From Cladophialophora immunda (lineage: Eukaryota > Ascomycota > Eurotiomycetes > Chaetothyriales > Herpotrichiellaceae): a DNA stretch of 64,000 nucleotides. Position 1 is the stretch's first letter, and each line of letters begins with the position of its first letter. Positions 33,762 through 44,037 of the stretch are shown one piece after another. A program made the translations under genes and the position numbers. Where the stretch lies: positions 3,252,855 to 3,316,854 of the forward strand of contig NW_015622544.1 in the NCBI RefSeq assembly GCF_000835495.1, in the 5' to 3' direction. The notes under the pieces were generated by a model, which was given only the letters and a program-made list of their open reading frames with translations, ran no database searches and was not told the DNA's origin.

Positions 33762-34551
33762 GATCCCTCCTTGATGTTGATACTGTCGAGACGAGTCCCA
33801 AATAGTTGTACCTAGGTAAAATTAGAACTCGGCTTTTTGTGGCCTTGACGCTTCAGAACTAGGAGGGGCTTTGCAATGTTCTCTGCAGAAAAATACTTGC
33901 CCAATCACTTGTAAGGGCAAACGGGTTTATATAACATCGTTTCAAGCTTAGAGGAAGTGTTTCGGCCCCGGGGTGTCGAAATACAGAGCGAAGATGTGGT
34001 GCATGAACTCATGCAAGGGATAGAACCAAGACAGGAAGGAGGCTGGGTACTTGAAATCAGGCACAAGGTCCGTTGGCCCCCCGGTTGTGTACATAGCTGG
34101 CGTGGATGCAATCTAAGATGCCACTGAGGCGCATGTAGAGGGGGTCGTCATGGCAATTGCGGCTGCACAGGCTGATCGAGCCTGCTCTTCTCGGCTGCCA
34201 GTACCGGATACGAGCTGGTGAATCAAGGTCGATTCGACATCGGACAGGGAAGAGTCAGGTTTTCGCCGGTTTCAAGGGAAAAAGCAGCTCGACAGTGGAG
34301 GTGTTCAACGTCTCGCAGCGCTGGCAGGGCGGCTACTGTGCCAGCATGGTTAACTATATAAGTCTGCAGCAAGAGTGAAACGCGCCATAATCGTTTCGGT
34401 GCCACGAATCCGTCAGGAGGCTCCCCTGCATAAAAGGCCCGCTAATCCTCCATGTGTGTGCAGACATTGCGCTATTCAGTTTTGGCCCCAACATGACGAA
34501 TTGTGACCACGAGCCGACTGTGACTCTCCGAGATTTCTGTTCTACGGCCTT
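33762..34551. other. gene-free stretch
   Basis: This is the upstream region of the duplicated-module gene and the downstream flank of the serine hydrolase gene. No gene was recognised. Confidence 0.5.
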
Positions 34552-36159
34552 TTACACTTTCACGAAGTCAAGCTTCCGAGCCAGCCAGCAGCCGACGTTG
34601 GCTTTGACTACGGCTCCTTGCCCATTTCGAACAAACACGATGGTCCAATCGCCGGGAGGTTGATCGTCCATGGCGCGTGGGTCGGCCAACAGCCACACAT
34701 CTTCGCCAAGATGGGTCATGAGGTGTGGCGGGCCCCAGCCGAAGCAACCATCGAACAACCCGTACAATATCTCACCCTCCCCCTCGCAGGTGAAAGTAGA
34801 CTCTGTCTCGCTGCATCGATAAGTGCCCTGCACTGGCGATCTGTCAAGTATGCCTGCATTCTGGTTTAGGCGTTGCGCAGTCAGCACGCGGTTGTCGTCG
34901 AAGCGGCGAACGTGCAGAATGTCCCCGTCGATCGAAGCCTCGATGTCAGGAGATTCAGCCTTGTTGGCATCAACGAGTCTCAGTGTCTCTTCTGCTCTCA
35001 CGTAGTCGATCTTGATCTTGCCCGCGTCTCCTGGCAGAACTCGAATCGAAAGTTGAGTCTCAGGGTCAAGGAATGATCCGAACCATTGTTGAACGGGTTG
35101 GACTGCCAATGGCGGCGGTTCGGATACGTCCAGAATCTGCTTCAGAATGTATCCGGCGGCTTCTGACGCATTAGCTGAATGATTGAACAAGACAACAACA
35201 GACAGGCGTTCGCCAGCCACGTAACGACGCATGAGTTTGTAGCCGCGAAGAGCTCCACCATGGCCCATCGTGTTGTATTTTCCAAGATCAGCATGTCGCA
35301 GTCCGTAGCGGTATTTTGCCTTGGCGCCGTCCCTGTAGTCGCGCGGAGTAATTGCGTCTCGGTAGCTGTCCTGCGGGTCCGTGTACCTGCGGTCAAAGTA
35401 TTTTTCGTATGCGATCATATCGTCGAGTGAAGCCACCAAGCCAGCGTCTGCAGACCATTCGATGAAGTTCGGTGCCGGAAAAAATCCGAACTCCTCCGAC
35501 CCCTCGTATCCAACAATGGGTGCAGGCAACCTGTCGGTGCGAGGACACAACCGCGCTGTTTTCATCTTGGCCGGACCGAAGATCCTTTCAGTCAACAGGT
35601 TGCCCAGAGAATCTTTCGTGACGTGCTCGATGAGTCGCTCCATTACGTTGAAGTTTGTGTTGGAGTATGAGTATTCATAGCCAGGCCGGAAGTGCACAGA
35701 CCTGATGCGGCGCAGCATGTCCGGATTATGCTCGTTGAGCAAGTAGGGGGTATCCGGCCGACTGCCTTGGAGTGTACAGAGCGCCCAGTAGTCACGCAGT
35801 CCAGAGCACATGTCGACTAGGTTCTCCACAGTCAACCCCCCTTCATCGACAAATTCTGGGGGTACGACTTCACGGAGTCTGGCGAGCAACTGTGCTTGGA
35901 AATCCTGACGAGTCATCGATGGCGGTGGCTTCTCCGCGAGGTCAAGCAGCAATATGGAAACGAATTGTTTCGTGATCGAACAGATTGGGAAGAGGACCTG
36001 AGATGTGATGGGGATCCGGCGGTCCATGTCAGCGTAACCCCAGACATGTTGGCCGACGAGGTTGCCATCTTTGAGGACAGCGACAGCACCACCGGGTCCT
36101 CGATAAAGGGACGGCACCGTCTTGAGGACACGCTGCACCTTCTCCGCATCGAACGACAT
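34552..36159 (-). CDS. S12-family serine hydrolase, D-aminopeptidase-like
   Basis: A single-exon gene of 535 residues. The beta-lactamase/penicillin-recognising fold is marked by SITK (61-64, S-x-x-K nucleophile and base), YSN (165-167) and HGG (300-302), the third motif in the H-x-G form. The catalytic domain ends near residue 345; two smaller C-terminal domains follow, mostly beta-strand-like. This three-domain layout and length fit D-aminopeptidase (DAP) of bacteria, which releases N-terminal D-residues, more than beta-lactamases (about 380 residues). No signal peptide is visible, so the enzyme is probably cytosolic. Intronless structure and a family best known from bacteria make old transfer possible, but this is not shown. 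Confidence 0.87.
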   Translation of the reverse strand: MSFDAEKVQRVLKTVPSLYRGPGGAVAVLKDGNLVGQHVWGYADMDRRIPITSQVLFPICSITKQFVSILLLDLAEKPPPSMTRQDFQAQLLARLREVVPPEFVDEGGLTVENLVDMCSGLRDYWALCTLQGSRPDTPYLLNEHNPDMLRRIRSVHFRPGYEYSYSNTNFNVMERLIEHVTKDSLGNLLTERIFGPAKMKTARLCPRTDRLPAPIVGYEGSEEFGFFPAPNFIEWSADAGLVASLDDMIAYEKYFDRRYTDPQDSYRDAITPRDYRDGAKAKYRYGLRHADLGKYNTMGHGGALRGYKLMRRYVAGERLSVVVLFNHSANASEAAGYILKQILDVSEPPPLAVQPVQQWFGSFLDPETQLSIRVLPGDAGKIKIDYVRAEETLRLVDANKAESPDIEASIDGDILHVRRFDDNRVLTAQRLNQNAGILDRSPVQGTYRCSETESTFTCEGEGEILYGLFDGCFGWGPPHLMTHLGEDVWLLADPRAMDDQPPGDWTIVFVRNGQGAVVKANVGCWLARKLDFVKV

Positions 36160-36673
36160 GTTAGCAATGATAGGAGAAGCAATAAGGTCTCAGAAATGTT
36201 ATGAGGCTATCAAAGTGAACTGCGCAGCGGAGTTTGGCGCGGTGTCGCTAATCTCGATCCCACTTGTGATGTGTGAGATTGTCGCTCCCCACTTTGTGCG
36301 TTGCTTTATCTCAGGTTTTGTTCGGTTAGAGCACGTGACTGCGCAGAACGACGTCTCTTCTGTACACGCTTGTGTGTCGGGGCTGCACAACTTGAGCAAA
36401 ATTGAGGTGTCGAGTACAATGTCAGAAACGCGCTATATCTACGTAAAGCGGTGAACGGCCAAGGCTATTTCTAGGGTTCCAGAAATGCACTCCAACGTGA
36501 GGCCGTTTCTACATTACAGGTGGAAACGATGAAGAGGGTTTCCCATGGCTTGGTACGATTTGTTCACTTAGTTCCTCGCTCCCTCTCATCCTTCGTCTCT
36601 GGCTTCTTCCTTCTTCCTCCTTCAGACACGGCACACGAGATAGACCACAACACATTGAGCTATTGCAGCCCAT
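36160..36673. other. gene-free stretch upstream of the serine hydrolase
   Basis: About 0.5 kb holding the probable promoter of the S12 hydrolase gene. No gene was recognised. Confidence 0.5.
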
Positions 36674-37108
36674 TCACTGCCATTGCGGCATTCCTTTGTT
36701 CCTTCTCCTCTGTTCCTTCTCCTCTGTTCCTTCTCCTCTGTTCCTTCTCCTCTGTTCCTTCTCCTTTGTTCCCCGCGTCCGCGATACGCCATCGGCGGCC
36801 AGAAGGCTGTTGATGACCTTATATAATTTACCGTGAAGTATCGCCTCTGGAAGAGCGTAAACTAGTTCGTCAAATGCTAGGTGGATGGGCGTTGCTCCCT
36901 GTAAATTGCGCATATTGATGTCTGCGTTATACTTGATCAATATGTCAACGGCAATGTGTTCCCCGAGAGAAGCTGCCTGGTGGAGAACTGTATTACCCTT
37001 CCAGTCCTGCTTCTGCGTGTCGGCACCGTTCGATAAGAGAAGAACCAGCAGTTTCTCACCATCCTCGGATGATATTCTGGCGGTTGACATAATCCGAACT
37101 GTTCTCAT
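36674..37108 (-). pseudogene. ankyrin-repeat gene fragment ending in a minisatellite
   Basis: The frame of 144 residues contains about two ankyrin repeats: LLLSNGADTQKQDWKGNTVL and DILIKYNADINMRNLQGATP with IHLAF. It then runs into a Glu/Arg-rich tail (EKEQRRRNRGEGTEEKEQ) encoded by a 14-bp tandem repeat. There is no partner domain and no clear upstream exon. It is best read as a remnant of a larger ankyrin (perhaps NACHT/HET-linked) gene; a small expressed protein is possible. Confidence 0.5.
36698..36767. repeat. 14-bp minisatellite, five copies
   Basis: Five head-to-tail copies of GTTCCTTCTCCTCT on the plus strand; the last differs by one base. The unit is not a multiple of three, so copy-number change would shift the overlapping frame. 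Confidence 0.9.
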
Positions 37109-37218
37109 GAGGCAAGATGCGTTGTAGACGAGGCATTACCCATTCATCACGATCCATTTTCTGTCTTTTTGGTTTATTGTAGATCTGTTCTCATGAAAGG
37201 GATATCTGAGTATATTGT

Positions 37219-38217
37219 TCACAGCCTTGGTCTGCCCTGAATCAGCGCGTTGGTCTTGACCAAGATGGCCTCGGCATCTCTCTCCAGATTCTTCGCCAAA
37301 ACCTCGCAGGTCGGAATGTCGTGGATCAATCCCGCACACATACCCAAGCTCCAGACACCGGCGTCGACATCACCCGTCTCGTAGACACCTTTGCCCCGCT
37401 GCCCGCTCATGAGGTGCGCAACCTCGTCGAACTTGAATTCCTGCTTCGAGTTCTCGATCTGGTGCACCTCCATACTGACCTTGTTCTTGTGCAGACGGCT
37501 AGTGTTCCGTAGCTTGCGCAGTACCAAGACTGTGTCGTTCTCGGAAGCGTTGACGATGGCTTCCTTGACATTCTGGTGGATCGGAGCCTCGACCGTGGCC
37601 ATCCAGCGAGTACCCATGTTGACGCCCGCGGCACCCAATGCCAGCGCTGCGGCTACCTGGCGTCCATTTGCAAACCCACCGGAAGCTAGGTAGGGGATTC
37701 GCAGCTGCTCGGCACACAAACTCAGGAGCGTCAGACTCGTCGTGTCGTATTCGCCGCCGTGGCCGGCACATTCAATACCGTCAATCGAGATGGCGTCCAC
37801 GCCCAAGTTCTCCGCGCGCAACGCATGCTTCAGCGTCACACACTTATGAATCACTGTGCACCCATTCTCCTTGACATACTTCAGGATCGGCGTTGGGTCT
37901 CCCGCGGTCTCAATCACACGCACACCTTCCTCGACCGCCACCTTGGCATACCCCAAGTAATCCGGCTTGTTCATAGCTGGTAGCAACGTAATGTTGACGC
38001 CGAACTGGACGGCGTTGGGCTTCAGCATGGCCCGGCAACGACGAATCTCCTGCCGTAGGGCTTCCGGTGAGGGCTGCGTGAGGGCCGTGATGAAGCCTAA
38101 GCAGCCTGCGTTGGCGACAGCACTGATCAGTTCGGCGCGGCCGACCCACATCATGCCTCCTTGCACGAGCGGGATCCGCACGCCAAGTTTATCAGTGAGC
38201 CAGGTTTTGAACGGCAT
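37219..38217 (-). CDS. nitronate monooxygenase (2-nitropropane dioxygenase type)
   Basis: A single-exon gene of 332 residues with start MPFKTWLTDKLGV; an in-frame upstream ATG at 38334 is less likely because the extra 39 residues look non-conserved. The TIM-barrel FMN enzyme family is shown by IPLVQGGMMWVG near the N-terminus, GCLGFITA, GVNITLLP, IHKCVTLKHA and GIECAGHGGE (148-156) with the candidate catalytic His H153. ASGGFANGRQVAAALALGA binds the FMN phosphate, and the chain continues with GVNMGTRW. It would oxidise alkyl nitronates such as propionate 3-nitronate to the carbonyl and nitrite, a detoxifying or nitrogen-scavenging role. Length is normal for the family. Confidence 0.93.
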   Translation of the reverse strand: MPFKTWLTDKLGVRIPLVQGGMMWVGRAELISAVANAGCLGFITALTQPSPEALRQEIRRCRAMLKPNAVQFGVNITLLPAMNKPDYLGYAKVAVEEGVRVIETAGDPTPILKYVKENGCTVIHKCVTLKHALRAENLGVDAISIDGIECAGHGGEYDTTSLTLLSLCAEQLRIPYLASGGFANGRQVAAALALGAAGVNMGTRWMATVEAPIHQNVKEAIVNASENDTVLVLRKLRNTSRLHKNKVSMEVHQIENSKQEFKFDEVAHLMSGQRGKGVYETGDVDAGVWSLGMCAGLIHDIPTCEVLAKNLERDAEAILVKTNALIQGRPRL

Positions 38218-39430
38218 ATTGGGGATATATAGTTGAGTTTCTGGGTATGTGGTTCGGCGTTTCTGCAGGTCACTGGGCTCCCTCGGGAGAATGACACAGG
38301 GGCAGTAGGTTCGCGAATTGCAGAAGGAGATCAAAAGATTGGATATTTAGATTGCAAAGTCGCAAACGTTGAAAAAAGTCTAGAAACTCGAGAAGACGAA
38401 GAGAAATTCTTAGCCTGATCACTTGATAGTAATCAATGCACTGAACAAACTACGGTTGTTGCTAGCGGAGAGCCGCAAAGATACCGTGATGCGGAGTTTC
38501 ATTAGCTGGAGAGACAAATAGCCGAGGTTGATGCCGGCTTTGATGGATGATGGACCTTTGACCTCTGATCAGCACAACCCCTGGAACGAACCGTCGTTTG
38601 GAGTGAGCAAGAATAAGCTTCTTGTGTTGACTATGCACATGGTTGGGACAAGGGAATGCTGTTTTGTTCGAAATGGCTGTGAATCTCTTCCGACTGAATT
38701 AATCTGGAGAGAAGTCGGATAAGGGGGAATTTCTCGCTACCTAGCGCCAATGGCTTTGCGATATCGCTGCTGCGGGAGGACTATATGTTCTTTGAACCAC
38801 CGAGTGGGAGACCTCGTTTTCCACATCCGACGGTTGACTGCGAGGGACAAGACGGTTACTTATTACATGAAGCTCCAAGACGACCCGAGCACGGCAGCCT
38901 CTTATCCGGATTTTGACTGCATCACGGAGGTGGCCTTCCCAACGAAGAAGCTTTGAAAAAAATGGAATGAACCGTTGAAGCCTAAAGCACGCATCGACGC
39001 AGACAACAATACCTTTATCGATATGTCCAAACTGAAACAGTGCGTGGTAGGCTATTAGTCCGCAGTGGATCAAGTTGTGCCGACTACAGAGCTTTTGCCC
39101 GGGAAGTATCTGAAAAGATAAAGGCAGAACAGGAGCACGAAGAGAGAACGGAGAGGTGGAAAAGATAGAGGGGAGGTCCATTCGCAGGTTGGGCGAACAT
39201 CTTCGAGAATCTGCCGCATGGTAATATTTCGACGAAAGAGTGGTTTTCAGAATTCTCGTGCATATCCAGACAGATCCGGAAAGGAGTTTTAAGGCTCAGC
39301 TGCGGCACTAGTTCATTACAAGCAACCTCGTGTGCCTTTCTCCACTGTCCTATGTGAGTAGCCAAGTAAGCCCTGGTCAGCGTTGGTTCCGTCTTAACCA
39401 TCTCATGGGAAGAATGATTATTGGAATTGG
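38218..39430. other. gene-free stretch, about 1.2 kb
   Basis: It lies between the nitronate monooxygenase start and the prolyl aminopeptidase end. Two frames of about 70 and 116 codons occur but have no recognisable features. Confidence 0.5.
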
Positions 39431-40558
39431 TCATGATTCATGAGCATAGATGTCGCACGCGTTAACGAGTTCTTGAAATATACCAGGCTCCTAACAATTG
39501 CATAAGTACAGCGGAAAGTGAAAGGAAGTGTTGGAGATTTCTCACTGTCGCCGCATGACCGGCATCAGGCACCCAGATCATCTTCGCCTCAGGGAAAGCT
39601 TTGTGTAAGTCCCAAGCCGCCTTTGGGGGGCAAACCACATCGTATCGCCCATGGACAATCGTCGCTTATATCCCGTCAGTTAAAGAGGTCAACCGGTTCG
39701 ATTTAGGGAATGTAGACTCACTTGGAATGTGTCTGATGCGATCAATGTTGTCCTTTTGAATCAGTTGCCCCTCTTCCAACCATGCGCCATGCTTGAAATA
39801 ATGTGCCTCGATTCGTGCATGGGCTAGGCACCAACGGTCATCATCCAGCTTTTGGAAGGTGTTCTCCTGAGGCTGGAGTTGCGACATCGTCAACTCCGAC
39901 TTATTCCATGCTCTTGCAGCCCTACTCCTTTCCTTGGGATCATCGGATGTCAAGAGCTTGTAGTATCCGCTCAGAGGATCACTCCGATCTGAGCTGGGAA
40001 GAAAATCGAGAAATTCATCGAAAGCATCCGGAAACATGCGCCTGGAGCCCAGTCCACCGACCGAGAACGACCATTCAAGCTCAGCTTTCGTGACTGTGAA
40101 GATTCCGCGAATGACTAGGGATTTGACCCGGTTTGGGTGAGTCTGCGAATAGAGCAGTGCAAGTGTTGAGCCCCACGAGCCCCCGAAGACGAGATGCCAG
40201 ACATCGATCTGCAAATGCTGGCGAAGAGTTTCAATGTCTGCGACGAGATGCTGTGACGTGTTGTTTTGGAGTTCTGCTGGAGGAGTAGAATTTCCGGCAC
40301 CTCTCTGATCGAAAAGGACGACACGGTAGATCTTTGGGTCAAAGAACTCGGTATTGCTCTTGGATGTTTGCCCTCCTGGACCGCCGTGCAAGAAAACGAC
40401 TAACAAGCATTATTGTCAGCAGCAAGTGGAAGCGCAACGTCGAGACACAAACCTGGCTTGCCATCACGGGGGCCGTATTGTTCGTAGTACAGTTTATGGA
40501 CGGGGTCGACTGGCAAGAAGCCGACATCCCATGGTTCAGAATGAGCGTGGCCGGCCAT
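39431..40558 (-). CDS. prolyl aminopeptidase (proline iminopeptidase, S33)
   Basis: Four exons (40558-40453, 40399-39722, 39664-39546, 39490-39431) splice in frame to 320 residues. The alpha/beta-hydrolase fold shows VVFLHGGPGG (oxyanion loop, about 36-45), LFDQRGAGNSTP, GGSWGSTLAL with the nucleophile S110, and IVHGRYDVVCP with the acid D270. The catalytic His is H298 in PDAGHAATEPG. These are the hallmarks of S33 prolyl iminopeptidases, which release N-terminal proline from peptides in the cytosol. The last intron (39545-39491) is supported because splicing restores the family-like GH-x-x-x-EPG ending; without it the frame reads into an atypical tail. All introns are 48-57 bp. Confidence 0.93.
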
Positions 40559-41220
40559 GACGACGTTGTTGAATCAGGCTGAACCCGAATTTTCTCGCAG
40601 TACTATAGACAATTACTCGAGTTTATGACGCTAACTCAGATATATCTTATTCTTGCAAACAATCTCTTTCGCAATCGATGGTGAGATATGGAAATCTAGG
40701 CGCATCGTTCTTGTTACTTCTTCAGATCTCAGGTTACACGGTGATCGGAGTGACACGTGGACACGAAGGTACAGTAGCGAGTAACAATCCAAAAAATGAG
40801 CAATTTTACCGAGGGCACAAAAATAGCACACCGCTACATAGTGGACTGGGGCGAGGCTTCTAGCCATGGGCATCAACTCGTACGGCGGCAGGTAACAGGC
40901 AACAGGAACGTTCACATCTTGTAGACAAGTTGATTGATTGAATATCTATGAAAAAGGAAATCTGTCTCTCTAAGGACTCTGTCCTTTACTAGGCCAAAAA
41001 GAAGAAGGACCCCATCCTGGGACCTGTGCCTAGCCCTGACCAATCAGAAAGCAGGATTATCTTCCTGTACAATGTACAGGCAAATCACCCAGCCTTGCCA
41101 CTCGTCTACCTACCATAGTAAACCTCTCCCATTACAATACGTATATAGCGGTATAGGCCTAGATAGGCTAGAATAGCGTTAGTTCTAGCCCCAAGAATCA
41201 TACACTTTGGCGAAACTCAG
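40559..41220. other. gene-free, AT-rich towards its right end
   Basis: It holds the promoter of the prolyl aminopeptidase gene. The right 150 bp is rich in TA-containing words (TATAGCGG, CTAGATAGG), as in decayed repeats. Confidence 0.45.
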
Positions 41221-42171
41221 GTGGAGTGGGAGTGTGGTGAGCTTCGAGCTTCCGAAACATACCCGTATGGTCGGCCATCTATGCCCGGGACAAAGCTCTC
41301 CCTTGATCCCAGCTGTGTCCAAATCGAACTGATGAAAACGCCACCTTCTGAATCTAAAGGGTACCACATCTGGAAGATGGTGGTGGAGAAATATTCAGGG
41401 TGCGATCTGACTAGAGAAGATGAAGATAAGTTCGTGGCCATCTCAGGTCTGGCGAAGAATCTGGGGCCCCCTGAAGACTATTTGGCCGGACTCTGGAAAT
41501 ATGACCTTCCGTATCAATTATTATGGAAGGTCAGTTCAACGGTGTCGAAAAGAAACAACTCTGGGACGCCTATCTGGTCGTGGGCGTCCATGAGCGGGTC
41601 CATATCGTACCACGTCCGGTGGGCCGTGAACAAAACCGACGAGGAAATCCTCATCAGCGTGGTCGATGCGGCGACGGTCTTGAAGACTGCGGACCTAACC
41701 GGCTCTGTTCGTCGAGGGTTTGTCGAGATCCACGGCCCGTTGGTCAAGGTAGAAATCAAAGCGAATCCCCCCGACCAGCGACCTCCGAGCCATCTGATCA
41801 ATGGTAGCCACTGGGTCGTTACGTGGGATGTTGGACAATGGAACCGGTTCGATTGGACCCATGGCCACCCCTCCGAGGTCGCGGACGTTTTCTGGGCCAT
41901 GCCGATTGAGATCAAGCAGGCCCAACATTGTCTGATCAGTGGGCTGGTGCTGGAGGCGATCCCTGGAAAGCCCGCCCTGCGGCGTGCGGGCTTCTTTTCC
42001 ATTGCCAACACCCCAAACCCGCGAGGCCTTTATGTTTTCTTGCCCATGCTTTGCCACGCCGACTACATGCCTGACGAAAAACTCTTTGCGGCGGGATTCT
42101 GTGACGAACGGAAGCAGGCGCCTGCAATCAAGCGATACCGGTTCTTAACGTACAACTTCTTGATATTTTGA
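41221..42171 (+). pseudogene. orphan C-terminal half of a HET-domain gene
   Basis: The open frame of about 316 codons begins at GTG, not ATG, inside a WECGELRASETYP segment. In intact HET proteins this segment follows the catalytic-like HET core. Downstream are KFVAISGLAKNLGPPEDYLAGLW, LPYQLLWKV and GTPIWSWASMSG, all typical of the region after a HET domain. The HET core itself is missing: the sequence directly upstream is AT-rich and non-coding. The gene has therefore lost its 5' half, perhaps by recombination or insertion of a now decayed repeat. An upstream exon across an intron was looked for and not found. Confidence 0.75.
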
Positions 42172-42181
42172 ATCGCAATGT

Positions 42182-42478
42182 ATGACGCATCAACACATCA
42201 GGATCATGAGAGCCTTACAGGAGAAGGGTCAGGTTCTTGTCTCCATGAAGACTCCCTACCTGGACGAATCTGGATGGGGCAACTTGCTTACGGTGCTGCG
42301 GGAAAAAGACCTCGCGCACTTCAAGGATCAACGAGTTTCCAACCTTCTTTCTCCAAACCTAGTCAACTATTACGATAGAAGGCTCAAGGCAGAATACCAT
42401 CAGCATTGTCAACACGCGGCTGTTGCCGTGGGCCTCGTTTATGTCCAGGCGAAAACGGCCGATGGTGGTGCCAAATGA
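42182..42478 (+). CDS. short hypothetical reading frame after the HET relic
   Basis: An ATG-started frame of 98 residues begins eleven bases after the HET relic stop. It has a mixed composition with Trp, Tyr and charged residues (YLDESGWGNLLTVLREKDLA) and looks protein-like, but I do not recognise it. It may be part of the same decayed locus. Confidence 0.2.
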   Translation: MTHQHIRIMRALQEKGQVLVSMKTPYLDESGWGNLLTVLREKDLAHFKDQRVSNLLSPNLVNYYDRRLKAEYHQHCQHAAVAVGLVYVQAKTADGGAK

Positions 42479-43011
42479 CCCTCATGTGGCCACCAGGATA
42501 GGTCAAAATGGAGCAGGGTGGAGTGAACAAGAGCCTTCCTGGCAAGGCTAGTACCACAGAACTCAAAGCGGATGGACGGGAAGTGGTGCTCTACAGATGA
42601 CACTAGAATTGATTCTGGACAGATGCCATAGCTGGTGTCCACCAGCAAGTGTCTCTGACGACCCAGGCCATCAGGACCTTGGATCTCGTCATCGTCATCG
42701 TCATCGTCAGCCATACAAACTCAAAAGTCTACAGCTGCACCATTCTCGATGAGCAGCGGGGACCGCAGCCTCATGGACTCTGGTTACAATTCATTAGTGT
42801 TCCTGTTGTCACTCGGAAAGGAAGCTTATCATGTCTAGGCGCCTATCCACGTCACGACGCATGCGGGATATGTCTCGACGCGTTGAAGTAGGCCGAAATT
42901 GATCAAAGCTTGTTGGATTGCCCGCAGTAATATCTGACTCTTTTGGTTTGTTGCATGATTCGACAATCACGGGTTTTCCTTAGTCGTCTCGTGGAGGCTT
43001 TTGGCCATATA
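42479..43011. other. gene-free stretch with a CATCGT microsatellite
   Basis: No gene was recognised. TCGTCA-type hexamer units repeat at about 42686-42709. Confidence 0.5.
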
Positions 43012-44037
43012 TCACGGCACTGATGGGTTCTTAGCCGTGCTGCTTCGCCACACATGAACAACCCGGGCTGAGATGGCGGGTGAAAAGGGAGGTCACACAC
43101 CTGTAGAAGTAAAACCCCTGCCTCGATTTGGCCATCATGTCTTTCCTTACTTGAGCCAGAAAGACCTCGACCTCCTCGGGCGACCAGCCCAGGCACCTAG
43201 TGAAAAGGGCCAAACTGATGCTCTGTAACCCTTGATACAAGGCCACCAGCTGAGCCGATCCGCCTTGCTTCAATCTTTTATCTTTGGGCCACGTCCCCAG
43301 CGGCAGTTTGAAAGGGCGGACCACGACGTCCACAAAGCCCGCGTTGCGCATCTCGACTCCAATCTGATCCAAATCGGGAGCGAGGGTCCGGCCCATCTCC
43401 CCAATACTTTCCCTCATATATTTACACCACAGCGGCAGAGGATCTTCCTCGGGGATGTCTTTGATATCATTGCCCAGTCGAATTTGCACTTCTTGAGACT
43501 CGAAATAGCCGCCGGGGGAAAGGTGTCTGATGACAAATGTTAGAAAGGGGGTTACCCAAAGACCAAAAAGGCTCTGGGGACCAACCGAAAGATCTGTTGA
43601 GTATATTTTGCAAGGTTCTGGATGCTCCCGGATATCATCAGTCGGGAGAACACCAGAGAAAAATGATTCTCGGGCCAGGTCCAGGCGTCTTCGACGTCGT
43701 CGATTTCGAACTTGACGTTCGGAGGGGTCCAGCTGGGCTGCATCGGACTGAGATCGACACCGAAAACTTCGGCGTCGGGATGGTCGTCGGCTACCTGGAT
43801 GGCCCATATGCCCGTCCCACAGCCCAGATCGAGAATTCTGGCCGGGTTCTCTACCGGCGAGAAGAAATGTCGTCCCAGCGTGGTGATGATGGCGTGGTGT
43901 TGCATGTCCATTCGCTCCTGCTCGATCTCGTCTTCCGGCATAAAGTATTTGCCGTCCTTGTAGACATGATACCGGCGGCCATTCTCGTACCGCCCTTCAT
44001 AGATCGACGAGCGGACGGACTGAGTCAAGGTTGACAT
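43012..44037 (-). CDS. LaeA-like SAM-dependent methyltransferase
   Basis: Exons 44037-43586 and 43526-43101 join in frame (FR-HLSPGGYFE), with a short last exon proposed at 43039-43012 (301 residues in all). If the last intron instead ends earlier, or is retained, the protein ends at the TAA at 43031. The SAM fold shows ILDLGCGTGIWAIQVAD (68-84, motif I), VFGVDLSPMQP (motif II acidic residue) and FEIDDVEDAWTWPENHFSLV. HLSPGGYFESQEV follows after the intron. The N-terminus YENGRRYHVYKDGKYFMPED is typical of fungal LaeA-like/secondary-metabolism methyltransferases. Substrate unknown. It is transcribed away from the P450 gene, about 1 kb off, so shared control is possible. Confidence 0.87.

Noticed and set aside
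39084..39434. 116-codon frame overlapping the stop of the prolyl aminopeptidase
   Set aside because: It falls in the expected 3' untranslated region and has no features.
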